From Achromobacter sp. MFA1 R4 (GTDB taxonomy: Bacteria; Pseudomonadota; Gammaproteobacteria; Burkholderiales; Burkholderiaceae_B): 64,000 nucleotides of DNA. Of the stretch, positions 1 to 8,446 are shown piece by piece. Position 1 is the first letter of the stretch; every line of letters starts with the position of its first letter. The notes beneath the pieces were generated by a model, which was given only the letters and a program-made list of their open reading frames with translations, had not been told where the DNA came from and ran no database searches. The DNA lies in NCBI RefSeq assembly GCF_900156745.1, contig NZ_LT707065.1, positions 2,108,001-2,172,000 on the forward strand, in the 5' to 3' direction. A program made the position numbers and the translations under genes.

Positions 1-1
1 C

Positions 2-523
2 ACCGCGGTGATGATGGGGGCGCTGACGCTCTACAACATCACCCCGGGGCCGGTGCTGTTCGACACGAAGCCGGAGCTTGTCTGGGGCTTGATCGCCTCG
101 CTGTTCGTGGCGAACGTGCTGCTCTTCGTGATGAACGTGCCTCTGGTCCGGTTGTTCTCGAAGGTGCTGTCTGTGCCGGGTTGGCTGATGGTGCCGGGCA
201 TTCTGTGCATCAGCTATATCGGCGTCTATGCGATCAATGCGGGAACGTTCGATCTGCTGCTGGTGGCGGGCATCGGAACGCTGGGTTATTTCCTGCGCAA
301 ATTCGGCGTGCCAATGGCGCCGCTGGTGCTGGGCGTGGTGCTGGGCAACATGATGGAACAGAACCTGCGCCGCGCGCTGTCGATGACGGACGGCGACGTG
401 CGAGTGCTGTTTTCCAGCCCCGTGTCGATTTCGCTGTGGGTGGCGGCATTGGCGGTTGTCATCGTGCCTCAGGCCCTGCGTCGTCTGCGCAAGGCGAGAA
501 GGGCGGCCACCGGTCAGGTCTGA
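2..523 (+). CDS. TctA-family tripartite tricarboxylate transporter permease, C-terminal part
   Basis: The 5' end lies outside the window; the frame is open from base 2 and stops at 523, leaving about 173 residues. The visible part has four or five hydrophobic segments and matches the C-terminal half of the large TctA membrane subunit: a PGP-x-LF motif near the start, a segment reading LVWGLIASLFVANVLLF, then MAPLVLGVVLGNMMEQNLRRAL, which is typical of the last conserved block. TctA works with a small TctB subunit and a periplasmic TctC/Bug receptor to import carboxylates across the inner membrane. The substrate cannot be read from this fragment. The partner genes should lie upstream of the window. 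A strong terminator follows. Confidence 0.85.
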   Translation, partial: TAVMMGALTLYNITPGPVLFDTKPELVWGLIASLFVANVLLFVMNVPLVRLFSKVLSVPGWLMVPGILCISYIGVYAINAGTFDLLLVAGIGTLGYFLRKFGVPMAPLVLGVVLGNMMEQNLRRALSMTDGDVRVLFSSPVSISLWVAALAVVIVPQALRRLRKARRAATGQV

Positions 524-593
524 TTGCCGGAGCCAGGGCTGGGGCTGATCGGTGCCGAATCCGGCGTTGGCCGCAGTCCCGACAAACGCACGC

Positions 594-620
594 GGGGCGC
601 CTTTTGGGCGCCCCGTTTTT
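594..620 (+). terminator. Rho-independent terminator after the TctA-type gene
   Basis: An 8-bp perfect GC stem (GGGGCGCC at 594-601 with GGCGCCCC at 607-614) encloses a 5-nt loop and is followed by a run of T residues at 616-620. It lies 70 bases after the TctA stop and before the convergent aminotransferase gene. Confidence 0.85.
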
Positions 621-684
621 CATGCGGCGTTTGCCGTGGAAGTTTCCGTTTCCGTATATGAGCTTTTACTCACATACGAAGCGA

Positions 685-1851
685 TCAAACTTGCTTCAGC
701 CTTTCCAGCGCGGCGTCCAGTGTCGCATCCTTCTTTGCAAAGCAGAAGCGCACGATGCGGTGATTGGATTCGGGCGCATCGGGCTGACGATAGAACGCGG
801 ACACCGGTATCACCGTCACACCATGCTTGACGGTCAGGTCACGCGCGAAGTCGGCTTCGTTCTGCTTCGAGATCTGGCTGTAGTCGGCCAGCAGGAAGAA
901 GGTGCCGGGACTGGGCAAGGGCCGAAAGCGTGTCTGCGCCAGGCCTTGCGACAGGCGGTCGCGCTTGGCCTGGTAGAAGGCCGGCAGATTCAGGTAGGGT
1001 GCGGGATCACGCATGAATTCGGCCAGCGCGAACTGCATCGGAGACGGGACCGTGAACACCATGAATTGATGCACCTTGCGCAGCTCTGCGCTCAGGTGAC
1101 GGGGGGCGCAGCAGTAGCCGATCTTCCAGCCGGTGGTGTGATACGTCTTGCCAAACGACGAAATCACGAAGGCATGCTCGGCCAGCAGGGGACGGCGGGA
1201 CACGCTGGCGTGCGGCTTGCCATCGAAGACGATATGTTCGTAGACCTCGTCCGACACCAGCAGCACGCCCGTGTCGCGGACAATGGCTTCAAGCGCATCC
1301 AGGTCGCTGTCGTCGAGCACGGCGCCTGTCGGGTTGTGCGGAAAGTTCAGCATCAGCAAGCGCGTCTTGGACGTAATGGCGTCGCGCACGCGCTGCCAGT
1401 CGATACGGTAGTACAGGTCGGCTTCGGTGGGCGCGCGCAGCGGCACGGGCACCGCGGTGCCGCCCGCCAGGCGTATCGCGGGCAGGTACGAGTCGTAGCA
1501 GGGTTCGATCACGACCACTTCGTCGCCGCTGCCCACGGCGGCCAGCACCGTCGCCATGAGGGCCTCGGTGGCGCCGCTGGTCACCGTGATCTCGGTCTCG
1601 GGGTCGTAGGCGTGTCCGTAGAGCTCGCGCGTCTTGGAGGCGATGGCATCGCGCAATGGCGCGACGCCGGGCATGTAGGGATACTGGTTGTGGCCGTCAG
1701 CCATGGCCTTGGTGACCAGCGCGCACAGCGCGGGGTCCGGGTCGAAGTCAGGGAAGCCCTGGCCCAGGTTGATGGCCTTGTGCTCGATGGCAAGGCGGCT
1801 CATCACGGTAAAGATGGTGGTGCCGACGTCGGGGAGTTTGGATCGGATCAT
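685..1851 (-). CDS. ybdL: Methionine aminotransferase, YbdL-like (PLP fold type I)
   Basis: A class I/II PLP-dependent aminotransferase, expected to move the amino group between methionine (or another hydrophobic amino acid) and a 2-oxo acid in the cytoplasm. The N terminus reads SKLPDVGTTIFTVMSRLA followed by the INLGQGFPDF block, which closely matches E. coli YbdL. The PLP-binding lysine is in SSFGKTYHTTGWKIGYC and the NFPHNPTG block is present. I prefer the ATG at 1851, which gives 388 residues (YbdL is about 386). The frame also allows an ATG at 1920, adding 23 residues without family similarity. Neither start has a clear Shine-Dalgarno sequence. The gene is divergent from the AbrB-family gene. 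The related kynurenine aminotransferase subfamily is the main alternative. Confidence 0.85.
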   Translation of the reverse strand: MIRSKLPDVGTTIFTVMSRLAIEHKAINLGQGFPDFDPDPALCALVTKAMADGHNQYPYMPGVAPLRDAIASKTRELYGHAYDPETEITVTSGATEALMATVLAAVGSGDEVVVIEPCYDSYLPAIRLAGGTAVPVPLRAPTEADLYYRIDWQRVRDAITSKTRLLMLNFPHNPTGAVLDDSDLDALEAIVRDTGVLLVSDEVYEHIVFDGKPHASVSRRPLLAEHAFVISSFGKTYHTTGWKIGYCCAPRHLSAELRKVHQFMVFTVPSPMQFALAEFMRDPAPYLNLPAFYQAKRDRLSQGLAQTRFRPLPSPGTFFLLADYSQISKQNEADFARDLTVKHGVTVIPVSAFYRQPDAPESNHRIVRFCFAKKDATLDAALERLKQV

Positions 1852-1925
1852 GTTGGACGCGAAGTGAACACGGGTAGCCAAGGAAAGTTTTCGTAAGTAT
1901 CCCACTAACTCATAATTCATTTTTC

Positions 1926-2996
1926 ATGGGCATTTACGCGGACGGGATTGTGGTTCACAACAAGTGGGTGCGGGTGCTGGGTGGATTTTGCGTCGCGCTG
2001 GTCGGCGCGCTGCTTGCGGTATGGGCGCACATGCCGCTGCCCTGGATGCTGGGCGCGTTGCTGTTGACCGCGGCGACCAGGATCGCCGGATTGGGAACGG
2101 CGTGTCCACGCCCGGCGCGCAATGCGGGCCAATGGGTCATCGGAACGTCGCTGGGGCTGTACTTCACGCCGCAGGTGATTGGCCATATCGGGAACAATGC
2201 CGGGCCCATTTTGGTGGGGATGCTGTTCGCGCTGGCGCTTGCGTTTCTGGGTACGGCCATCCTTCGTCGCTACACCGATGTGGATTTCAAGACGGCATGG
2301 TTTTCATCGGCAATCGGTGGCGCGAGCGAAATGGCCAATCTGGCTGAACGCCATGGCGCCCGGATCGATCGCGTGGCCACCGCGCACAGCGTCCGCGTGT
2401 TGCTCGTGGTGGTCGCGGTGCCGTTCATTTTTCAGTGGTGGGGCGTGGCGGGCCTGGATCCGACGGTGCCCGGGCCCACCGAGGTGCACGGTGTGGGCTT
2501 GATTGCGCTGGTCGCGCTGACCATGGTGGGCGGCGCGGCGTTTATCAAGCTGCGGCTGCCCAATCCTTGGGTCCTGGGGCCCATGCTTGCCGCGATGGTG
2601 CTGACGGCTTGCAGCATTGAATTGTCCGCGCTGCCGGATTATGTGCCCAAGGCCGGACAGTTGCTTATCGGCTGGTCGCTTGGCGACCGTTACCGGCCGG
2701 ATTTTTTCCGTGCTGCGCCGCGCTTCATTGCCGCGGTGGCGGGCTTTACGGTATTGGCTTTGGCGCTTGCGTTCGGCGTCGGCGCATTGCTGTCATTGTG
2801 GTCCGCGGCGCCCATTCCGACATTGATCCTGGGCACGACGCCGGGCGGCATCGCGGAGATGGCCATCACTGCGAAGGTGCTGCAGCTGGGTGTGCCGGTA
2901 GTGACGGCGTTTCACGTCACACGCATGGTTTTCGTCGTGATCGTCACGGGTCCGGTTTACGCATTTCTGGCGCGGCGCCGGGATAATTCCGCGTAG
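1926..2996 (+). CDS. AbrB-family integral membrane protein
   Basis: This 356-residue protein has about ten hydrophobic segments and two copies of the same architecture, as in the AbrB duplication family (often annotated ammonia monooxygenase, which is misleading). Landmarks are GPTEVHG in the middle, paired GASEMANLAERHG and TTPGGIAEMAITAK motifs after the two repeats, and a final MVFVVIVTGPVYAFLARRR. The E. coli namesake affects aidB expression and the family is thought to transport an unknown compound. No substrate can be assigned here. The start is uncertain: ATG 1926 lies close to the divergent aminotransferase start, and GTG or ATG codons further in are possible. Confidence 0.8.
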   Translation: MGIYADGIVVHNKWVRVLGGFCVALVGALLAVWAHMPLPWMLGALLLTAATRIAGLGTACPRPARNAGQWVIGTSLGLYFTPQVIGHIGNNAGPILVGMLFALALAFLGTAILRRYTDVDFKTAWFSSAIGGASEMANLAERHGARIDRVATAHSVRVLLVVVAVPFIFQWWGVAGLDPTVPGPTEVHGVGLIALVALTMVGGAAFIKLRLPNPWVLGPMLAAMVLTACSIELSALPDYVPKAGQLLIGWSLGDRYRPDFFRAAPRFIAAVAGFTVLALALAFGVGALLSLWSAAPIPTLILGTTPGGIAEMAITAKVLQLGVPVVTAFHVTRMVFVVIVTGPVYAFLARRRDNSA

Positions 2997-3028
2997 CGGT
3001 ATGGCCTCCCAGTGCAAAAAATACGACA

Positions 3029-3058
3029 TTGGGGTAAACAACTATATGACTCTGTAAT
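3029..3058 (+). promoter_or_regulatory. Candidate cspA promoter with long 5' leader
   Basis: TTGGGG (3029-3034) and TGTAAT (3053-3058) are separated by 18 bases. If used, the cold-shock gene would carry an untranslated leader of about 150 nt, as is known for many cspA messages in which the leader controls temperature-dependent translation. The match to consensus is moderate and no experimental signal is visible. Confidence 0.35.
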
Positions 3059-3218
3059 GCGGGATGAGTATGCTGATTCCGCAGTTGATTCAAGCAGCGC
3101 GCAGACTCGTTCTGTGGCACAGGCGACAAGCGGGAACTCAGGTTTTGCACCGATCGTTCAGTTCGCACGGCGTCCTTGATTCATTGCATTTCGATTTAAT
3201 TACAGGACGCTAGAAAAA

Positions 3219-3425
3219 ATGGCTCAGAAGGGCAAAGTCAAGTGGTTCAACGCTGACAAGGGTTTCGGTTTCATCACGCCGGACGTGGGCGGCACCGATG
3301 TGTTCGCACACTTTTCCGCCATCCAGGGTCGCGGCTATCGCAGCCTTAACGAAGGCCAGGAAGTCGAATACGAAGTCAAGGATGGTCCGAAAGGACCTCA
3401 AGCGGCCGAAATTCGCCCGCTCTAA
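3219..3425 (+). CDS. cspA: CspA-family cold-shock protein
   Basis: A complete 68-residue single cold-shock domain, the usual length for this family. The two RNA-binding motifs are present: KGFGFI (RNP1, residues about 15-20) and VFAHF (RNP2, about 28-32). The protein is expected to bind single-stranded RNA and DNA and melt secondary structure in messages, acting as a cytoplasmic RNA chaperone. The ATG follows an AGGAC element. The gene stands alone, with a 220-base upstream gap and a strong terminator after it, and marks the left border of the origin region. Whether it is cold-induced or constitutive cannot be told from the protein. Confidence 0.95.
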   Translation: MAQKGKVKWFNADKGFGFITPDVGGTDVFAHFSAIQGRGYRSLNEGQEVEYEVKDGPKGPQAAEIRPL

Positions 3426-3468
3426 ATCGGGAAATCCCAATTTCCCGTCCGCCAGGCTCGGCCTGGCT

Positions 3469-3505
3469 ACAACGCCCCAAGACCTCATGGTCTGGGGCGT
3501 TGTTT
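3469..3505 (+). terminator. Terminator after cspA
   Basis: A long stem pairs ACAACGCCCCAAGACC (3469-3484) with GGTCTGGGGCGTTGT (3489-3503), with one bulged base, a TCAT loop and a short T run. A smaller perfect hairpin (CGGGAAAT/ATTTCCCG, 3428-3447) lies just before it. Confidence 0.8.
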
Positions 3506-3595
3506 CATTTGGGCGTCCGCGAAAAGGGACGCCTGCGCGGCGCCGGCACGCAGAAGTTAGTATTCACTAACATATCCTCGAGCACTGGATAACTC

Positions 3596-3604
3596 TGTGG
3601 ATAA
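3596..3604 (-). promoter_or_regulatory. DnaA box
   Basis: TGTGGATAA on the + strand, the exact complement of the high-affinity box TTATCCACA. A weaker copy, ACTGGATAA, lies just upstream at 3584-3592. Confidence 0.8.
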
Positions 3605-3904
3605 TTATTTCCGTATATGAGCATTTCGATGCTCAGTAATGAAGCAACGCACGCACAGCCGCCCGGTTTTGCACAGTTATCCGTATTAATCGCAACAGGA
3701 TTACCGGGCTTCTCCGATACGTCCTCCAGCCGTTCAATCTCCCTGGAATCCGGCGCCTCACACTCGGTTTTCATAGGGAAACAGTCCCTTTCCATCGGCT
3801 GGCCGGTCTGGCTTGAAGCCGAGCTCCATGGCAATTAACGCGTGCGGCGGCACGCATTTACGGCGCTTTATGGGCGGTTGTTCACAAAGATATCCCCATC
3901 CCGG

Positions 3905-3913
3905 TTATGCACA
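3905..3913 (+). promoter_or_regulatory. DnaA box
   Basis: TTATGCACA, which fits the TTWTNCACA consensus. A near match, TGTGGATAG, follows at 3953-3961 in opposite orientation. Confidence 0.75.
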
Positions 3914-4098
3914 GAATTACTTCCCTGATACGCCAAATTGGGGGTGTCAACCTGTGGATAGAAATGGGGATATTGCCGAAAGTGTGAGAGGAGGGCGCCG
4001 TGTGTGCGGGCGTTTTCGCGGCGCGGGTGCTCTGGTGATTGCTTCCAATAGGGCGGTCAGCGTGACGGCCAAATCCACCGCAAGATCGCGCCAGCGAC

Positions 4099-4107
4099 TT
4101 TTCCACA
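4099..4107 (+). promoter_or_regulatory. DnaA box
   Basis: TTTTCCACA, which fits TTWTNCACA with the weaker T at position 3. Confidence 0.6.
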
Positions 4108-4250
4108 GCGTTTCGCGTGAACCTTCCACACATCGGCCATATGGATGATGGCGCGGTTCATTGAGTACGAGCAAGATAATTGTCGGGTCAATGAAGCCTG
4201 CGGCTTTTGGTGTGGGAAGCAGACATGCGAATCAGGGGTGGGGATAATTT

Positions 4251-4259
4251 TGTGAATAA
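4251..4259 (-). promoter_or_regulatory. DnaA box
   Basis: TGTGAATAA (complement TTATTCACA) fits the consensus. TGGGGATAA at 4239-4247, in the same orientation, is a one-mismatch neighbour 12 bases away, so two DnaA monomers could bind about one helical turn apart. Confidence 0.75.
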
Positions 4260-4414
4260 ATCGCCCCGATTTGCGCAGCGCGTTTTGACAGCGGTTTGGA
4301 GTTGGAGTTCATTCTGTTCTGGTTCCGGCTGCGACGGTGGGAGTTGGACCTTGCACGGGTGGGTTTCCCGTGGACGGCGTCCCATCGGCATACAACGGGA
4401 TCGGGTTGACGCGA

Positions 4415-4423
4415 TGTGGATAA
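4415..4423 (-). promoter_or_regulatory. DnaA box
   Basis: TGTGGATAA, complement of TTATCCACA. Weaker boxes CGTGGATAA (4532-4540) and TGTTGATAA (4572-4580) lie between this box and the next one. Confidence 0.8.
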
Positions 4424-4652
4424 GTACAGGGCTGGCGAGTAATCCGTGCTGGCGGAGTGAGGTCCACTTGCCGCCTTGCAAGTGATTCGGCGACGGTGTT
4501 AAGTCGGACCTTGCGGGTTTTGCCGTTTTCACGTGGATAACTGACTTTATAAGTACTGCCCGCTGTTTGCCTGTTGATAAGAATGTGCGTAACCCTGCAG
4601 TTGCTTTGCGCGGCAACGTGTTTTCCATAGAGGGTCGCGACTTTAGTAGATC

Positions 4653-4661
4653 TGTGGATAA
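4653..4661 (-). promoter_or_regulatory. DnaA box
   Basis: TGTGGATAA, the last exact box before the AT-rich region. The TAGTAG at 4644-4649 directly before it resembles the trinucleotide spacing of DnaA-trio elements, but this is too short to claim. Confidence 0.8.
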
Positions 4662-5063
4662 ATGAGCTAGGTCGATCGAGTCCTGGATTCCGCCTCGAAG
4701 TGGGAGGCGAATGAATCAGGTACGGCTAGCCACAGCTTCGAAAATTGCACCTCGTTTTTTGTGCTGGTAGTCGGTGCTATTTCACCCAGGACCATCGGTA
4801 AGTTTCCGCATCGCGTTCTTCCCTTACTCATTGTTGGTGCTGTCTTCGAAAATCTCTCCGTGCGATTTTCGGGAGCTTCTGAGTTTGGTAAATGCCAAAA
4901 ATTCCCTTTTTTCGGCTAAGGGGTAGGGTAGGGTGGAATAAATCGTTTTTTTTCATATTTCTTACCTTTGTCGGCTGCGGGTAGCCGTAATTTGGTGTGC
5001 GTTCATTCCGTCAGGTCTCTTTAGTGTTTTAGCCATCTGACGTCGAATCTACGCGACCGCGTG

Positions 5064-5079
5064 TGTTTCACGTGAAACA
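5064..5079. other. parS site 1
   Basis: TGTTTCACGTGAAACA, a perfect 16-base palindrome identical to the chromosomal parS consensus bound by ParB. Confidence 0.95.
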
Positions 5080-5121
5080 GTCGAGGCGGGTGGCGCGCCT
5101 GCTTTCGCGAAAAGACCCTGT

Positions 5122-5137
5122 TGTTCCACGTGAAACA
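5122..5137. other. parS site 2
   Basis: TGTTCCACGTGAAACA, the other common parS form, with one asymmetric position. Confidence 0.95.
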
Positions 5138-5276
5138 TGGCCATGCGTGCTGATCGGAATGTCTGCCTCGGCTCGCTGCTTCTTTGGCAGCCTAGTTTTC
5201 TGTTGAGTCACATTCACCACTTTTGTGGTCCAGCCAGGGCAACGTCGCCCCGATCCGTGTAGGTATTTACGCAAAA

Positions 5277-5292
5277 TGTTCCACGTGAAACA
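5277..5292. other. parS site 3
   Basis: TGTTCCACGTGAAACA, identical to site 2. Confidence 0.95.
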
Positions 5293-5337
5293 TAGGGAAG
5301 GGCAGGGCGCGAAGGTACCCGACCCGCATCTCGTCCA

Positions 5338-5353
5338 TGTTTCACGTGGAACA
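5338..5353. other. parS site 4
   Basis: TGTTTCACGTGGAACA, the reverse complement form of sites 2 and 3. A half-site (TGTTCCAC) follows near 5373. Confidence 0.95.
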
Positions 5354-5593
5354 TTCACGCACCGGATCCTCTTGTTCCACAGCGCCAGCGCACCCGGACC
5401 GGCCCTGGCGCGAGGCGACGTCTCTCCCTAATCGGGCTGACTGCGGCATAGGGGTGGTGTGTTTCGCACCTGAACCCGCCGCCGCCCAGTGACCTAACCG
5501 GGGAGTGGATTCAAACTAAGCGATTAAGATGACGCATCACCGCAGGCCGCCGCAATGTTTCCCAGAGGCCAAGGCAGGAATACAGGCCAGGGA

Positions 5594-5609
5594 TGTTCCA
5601 CGTGAAACA
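5594..5609. other. parS site 5
   Basis: TGTTCCACGTGAAACA. Confidence 0.95.
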
Positions 5610-5650
5610 TCGGTCGCCAACAAGCCCCTCCGCGCGACAATGCACAGTCA

Positions 5651-5666
5651 TGTTCCACGTGGAACC
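5651..5666. other. parS site 6 (last base deviates)
   Basis: TGTTCCACGTGGAACC: symmetric TGTTCCAC/GTGGAAC core with C instead of A at the last position, so probably a weaker ParB site. Confidence 0.8.
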
Positions 5667-5768
5667 AGAGGCCTATACGCCGGCACGTGCCAACACTTTT
5701 CGCCCCCACGAACAGGCATTGGCTCCGACACCGATTTCAATTTCGCCGCGTGCAGACTGCGCGCAACA

Positions 5769-5784
5769 TGTTTCACGTGAAACA
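5769..5784. other. parS site 7, overlapping the mnmG promoter
   Basis: TGTTTCACGTGAAACA, a perfect palindrome. It ends 15 bases before a TATAAT at 5800-5805, so it covers the expected -35 region of the mnmG operon promoter. Confidence 0.95.
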
Positions 5785-5805
5785 TGCCACCCCTGCCTCT
5801 ATAAT
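5777..5805 (+). promoter_or_regulatory. Candidate mnmG-rsmG-parAB promoter
   Basis: A perfect -10 hexamer TATAAT lies at 5800-5805, 35 bases before the mnmG ATG. At 17-base spacing the -35 position is GTGAAA (5777-5782), a poor match that is part of parS site 7. A promoter with a weak -35 inside a ParB site suggests control by ParB. Confidence 0.6.
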
Positions 5806-5840
5806 GAGCGCCGAACGCTCTCTCCTACATCTCCCCCATC

Positions 5841-7760
5841 ATGGACTATCCCCGCGAATTCGATGTCATCGTCGTCGGTGGCGGCCACGCCGGTACTGAG
5901 GCGGCCTTGGCCGCTGCTCGGTCGGGCGCGCAGACGCTGCTGCTTACGCACAACATCGAAACCCTTGGCCAAATGTCGTGCAATCCGTCCATCGGCGGAA
6001 TTGGCAAGGGCCATCTTGTCAAAGAGGTGGATGCCCTGGGCGGGGCCATGGCTTTGGCCACGGATGAATCCGGCATTCAGTTCCGCATCCTGAATGGATC
6101 GAAGGGCCCGGCCGTGCGCGCCACGCGCGCGCAGGCGGACCGCGTCCTGTACCGGAAGGCGATCCGCGGACGCCTGGAGAACCAACCGAATCTCTGGCTG
6201 TTCCAGCAGGCCGTCGAGGACCTGATGGTGGAGGGCGACCGTGTCGTGGGCGCGGTGACGCAAGTCGGCCTGAAGTTCCGCGCCAAGACGGTGGTGCTGA
6301 CGGCAGGTACTTTCCTCAATGGCCTGATCCACGTCGGGTTGCAGAACTACTCGGGCGGCCGCGCCGGCGATCCGCCAGCCATCTCGCTGGGTCAACGCCT
6401 GAAGGAACTGCAGCTTCCCCAAGGCCGCCTGAAGACCGGCACGCCGCCGCGCATCGACGGTCGCACGATCAACTACGCGGTGCTCGAGGAGCAGCCCGGC
6501 GACCTGGATCCGATTCCCGTGTTCTCGTACATGGGCAATGTGTCCATGCACCCGAAGCAGCTTCCCTGCTGGATCACCCACACCAACGCCCGCACGCACG
6601 ACATCATCCGCGGCGGTCTTGACCGCTCGCCGATGTACAGCGGCGTCATCGAAGGGGTGGGCCCGCGCTACTGTCCTTCCATCGAGGACAAGATCCATCG
6701 CTTCGCCGACAAGCAATCTCACCAGGTCTTTCTTGAACCTGAAGGGCTGGACACCCACGAGGTCTATCCCAACGGTGTGTCGACCAGCCTGCCTTTCGAT
6801 GTGCAGCTCGACCTGATCCATTCGCTGCCCGGCCTGGAGAACGCGCACATCATGCGGCCCGGGTACGCGATCGAATACGATTATTTCGATCCACGTGGAC
6901 TCAAGAGCACGCTCGAAACCAAGGCGATCAACGGCCTGTTTTTCGCGGGTCAGATCAACGGCACGACCGGCTACGAAGAGGCCGCGGCACAGGGCCTCCT
7001 GGCCGGCGTGAACGCCGCGCTCAAAGCGCAGGACCGTGACCAGTGGACGCCGCGTCGGGACGAGGCTTACCTGGGCGTGTTGGTGGACGATCTGGTCACG
7101 CGCGGCGTGACGGAACCCTACCGCATGTTCACCTCGCGCGCGGAGTACCGCCTGAGCCTGCGCGAAGATAACGCCGACCTGCGCCTGACCGAAATCGGAC
7201 GCCAACTCGGAATTGTCGACAATGCGCGCTGGGATGCATTCAATCGCAAGCGCGATGCAGTGGCCGCCGAAGTCGAGCGCTTGAAATCCTCATGGGTTAA
7301 TCCGCGGCTCCTGCCCGCCGAGGTGGCCGAGCCCCTCTTGGGCAAGGCAATTGAACGTGAGTACTCACTCGCTGACCTGCTGAAGCGCCCGAATGTGTCG
7401 TATGAGGCCCTGATGGCGGCGCGCAATGCCGACGGCTCGCTGCTGGCCGGCCCGGGCGTGGTCGAGGACGATGTGCTGTCCGAGCAGGTCGAGATCCAGG
7501 TCAAGTATGCGGGCTACATCGCTCGCCAGCAGGACGAGGTCCAGAAGCACATCGCCCATGAACAGCAACCGATTCCCGCGGATGTCGATTACGACGCCGT
7601 GACCAGCCTGTCGTTTGAAGTGCGCCAGAAGCTCAAGACCCATCGTCCGGAGACCATCGGCCAGGCCGCGCGCATCTCCGGCGTCACCCCGGCCGCGATT
7701 TCGCTCCTGCTCATCCATCTCAAGCGCCTGCATTACGGCTCGCGCAAGCAAGCGGCATGA
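5841..7760 (+). CDS. mnmG: tRNA uridine-5-carboxymethylaminomethyl modification enzyme MnmG (GidA)
   Basis: A 639-residue FAD enzyme, near the usual 620-640. With MnmE it installs the carboxymethylaminomethyl group on uridine 34 of tRNAs that read two-codon boxes ending in A or G. The FAD-binding GGGHAG motif is at residues 13-18; the family signatures [29 protein letters not shown] and the C-terminal helical domain ending near [11 protein letters not shown] are present. It heads an operon: its stop overlaps the rsmG start in ATGA. Placement directly beside the origin is conserved in many proteobacteria, and transcription away from the origin may influence initiation. The predicted promoter overlaps parS site 7. 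Confidence 0.98.
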   Translation: MDYPREFDVIVVGGGHAGTEAALAAARSGAQTLLLTHNIETLGQMSCNPSIGGIGKGHLVKEVDALGGAMALATDESGIQFRILNGSKGPAVRATRAQADRVLYRKAIRGRLENQPNLWLFQQAVEDLMVEGDRVVGAVTQVGLKFRAKTVVLTAGTFLNGLIHVGLQNYSGGRAGDPPAISLGQRLKELQLPQGRLKTGTPPRIDGRTINYAVLEEQPGDLDPIPVFSYMGNVSMHPKQLPCWITHTNARTHDIIRGGLDRSPMYSGVIEGVGPRYCPSIEDKIHRFADKQSHQVFLEPEGLDTHEVYPNGVSTSLPFDVQLDLIHSLPGLENAHIMRPGYAIEYDYFDPRGLKSTLETKAINGLFFAGQINGTTGYEEAAAQGLLAGVNAALKAQDRDQWTPRRDEAYLGVLVDDLVTRGVTEPYRMFTSRAEYRLSLREDNADLRLTEIGRQLGIVDNARWDAFNRKRDAVAAEVERLKSSWVNPRLLPAEVAEPLLGKAIEREYSLADLLKRPNVSYEALMAARNADGSLLAGPGVVEDDVLSEQVEIQVKYAGYIARQQDEVQKHIAHEQQPIPADVDYDAVTSLSFEVRQKLKTHRPETIGQAARISGVTPAAISLLLIHLKRLHYGSRKQAA

Positions 7761-8446
7761 GCGCGCCCGCCAATCAGGCCGGCTCGGACATGGCCGGCCG
7801 ACTCACTCGCGCATGCGAGGAACTGGGCCTGTGCGCCGACGATGCGGCCATTGCCAAGCTGCTGAGCTACCTGGCGCAGATGCAGCGCTGGAATCGCACG
7901 TACAACCTCACCGCGATCCGCGATCCGCAGCAGATGCTCGTGCAGCACCTGTTCGACAGCCTGGCTGCCGTAAGGCCCTTCAGCGAGGCGCTGGCCGCGC
8001 CCGATGCGCCGGCCAAGGTCTACGACGTCGGCTCGGGCGGCGGCCTGCCTGGCGTCGTCCTGGCGATCATGCGGCCCGCCTGGTCCGTGACCTGCATCGA
8101 CGCCGTCGAAAAGAAGACCGCGTTCGTGCGTCAGATGAGCGGCGCGTTGGCGTTGCCCAACCTGCAATCGCGGCACGCGCGCATAGAAACGTTGGATCCC
8201 GCCGAGTGCGACATCGTCACCTCGCGAGCGTTTGCATCATTGGATGATTTTGCGCAACTCGCGGGTCGCCACGTGGCCAAGAATGGTACCCTCGTCGCCA
8301 TGAAGGGCAAGGTCCCCGAAGAAGAAATCCAGGCGCTGCATGCGCGCGGGGAATGGCAAGTCGACCATATTCAGCCGCTCCAAGTCCCGGAGCTGCAAGC
8401 AGAACGCTGCCTGATCTGGATGCGCCGCAGTCAAGGAACCCTATGA
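7757..8446 (+). CDS. rsmG: 16S rRNA (guanine-527-N7)-methyltransferase RsmG (GidB)
   Basis: A 229-residue SAM-dependent methyltransferase that makes 7-methylguanosine 527 of 16S rRNA, somewhat longer than E. coli RsmG (207). The SAM-binding motif reads [17 protein letters not shown], and the conserved NLTAIRDP and [12 protein letters not shown] blocks are present. Loss of this enzyme gives low-level streptomycin resistance in many bacteria. The start ATG overlaps the mnmG stop by four bases, and the stop overlaps the parA start by four bases, so the three are translationally coupled. Confidence 0.97.
   Translation: MSAPANQAGSDMAGRLTRACEELGLCADDAAIAKLLSYLAQMQRWNRTYNLTAIRDPQQMLVQHLFDSLAAVRPFSEALAAPDAPAKVYDVGSGGGLPGVVLAIMRPAWSVTCIDAVEKKTAFVRQMSGALALPNLQSRHARIETLDPAECDIVTSRAFASLDDFAQLAGRHVAKNGTLVAMKGKVPEEEIQALHARGEWQVDHIQPLQVPELQAERCLIWMRRSQGTL

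Larger units (their letters stand above)
3500..5000. other. Chromosomal replication origin (oriC), DnaA-box and AT-rich part
   Basis: No convincing gene occupies this stretch. It carries six DnaA boxes that fit the TTWTNCACA consensus: 3596-3604 (-), 3905-3913 (+), 4099-4107 (+), 4251-4259 (-), 4415-4423 (-) and 4653-4661 (-). One-mismatch boxes lie at 3878-3886, 3953-3961, 4239-4247, 4532-4540 and 4572-4580; weaker matches lie at 3584-3592 and 3677-3685. An AT-rich run with T tracts follows at about 4880-4975 and is the best candidate for the DNA unwinding element. The position next to mnmG (gidA), rsmG and parAB is the classic proteobacterial origin setting. The dnaA gene itself is not in the window. 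Boundaries are approximate. Confidence 0.85.

Noticed and set aside
4188..4628. 146-codon frame and other small frames within the origin region (3505-3834, 3882-4133, 5068-5358, 5529-6093)
   Set aside because: They cross DnaA boxes or parS sites, so their peptides contain translated parS fragments. They have no ribosome sites and no domain features.
5799..7205. 468-codon frame opposite mnmG
   Set aside because: Arg/Val/His-rich antisense frame without similarity; mnmG is complete on the other strand.
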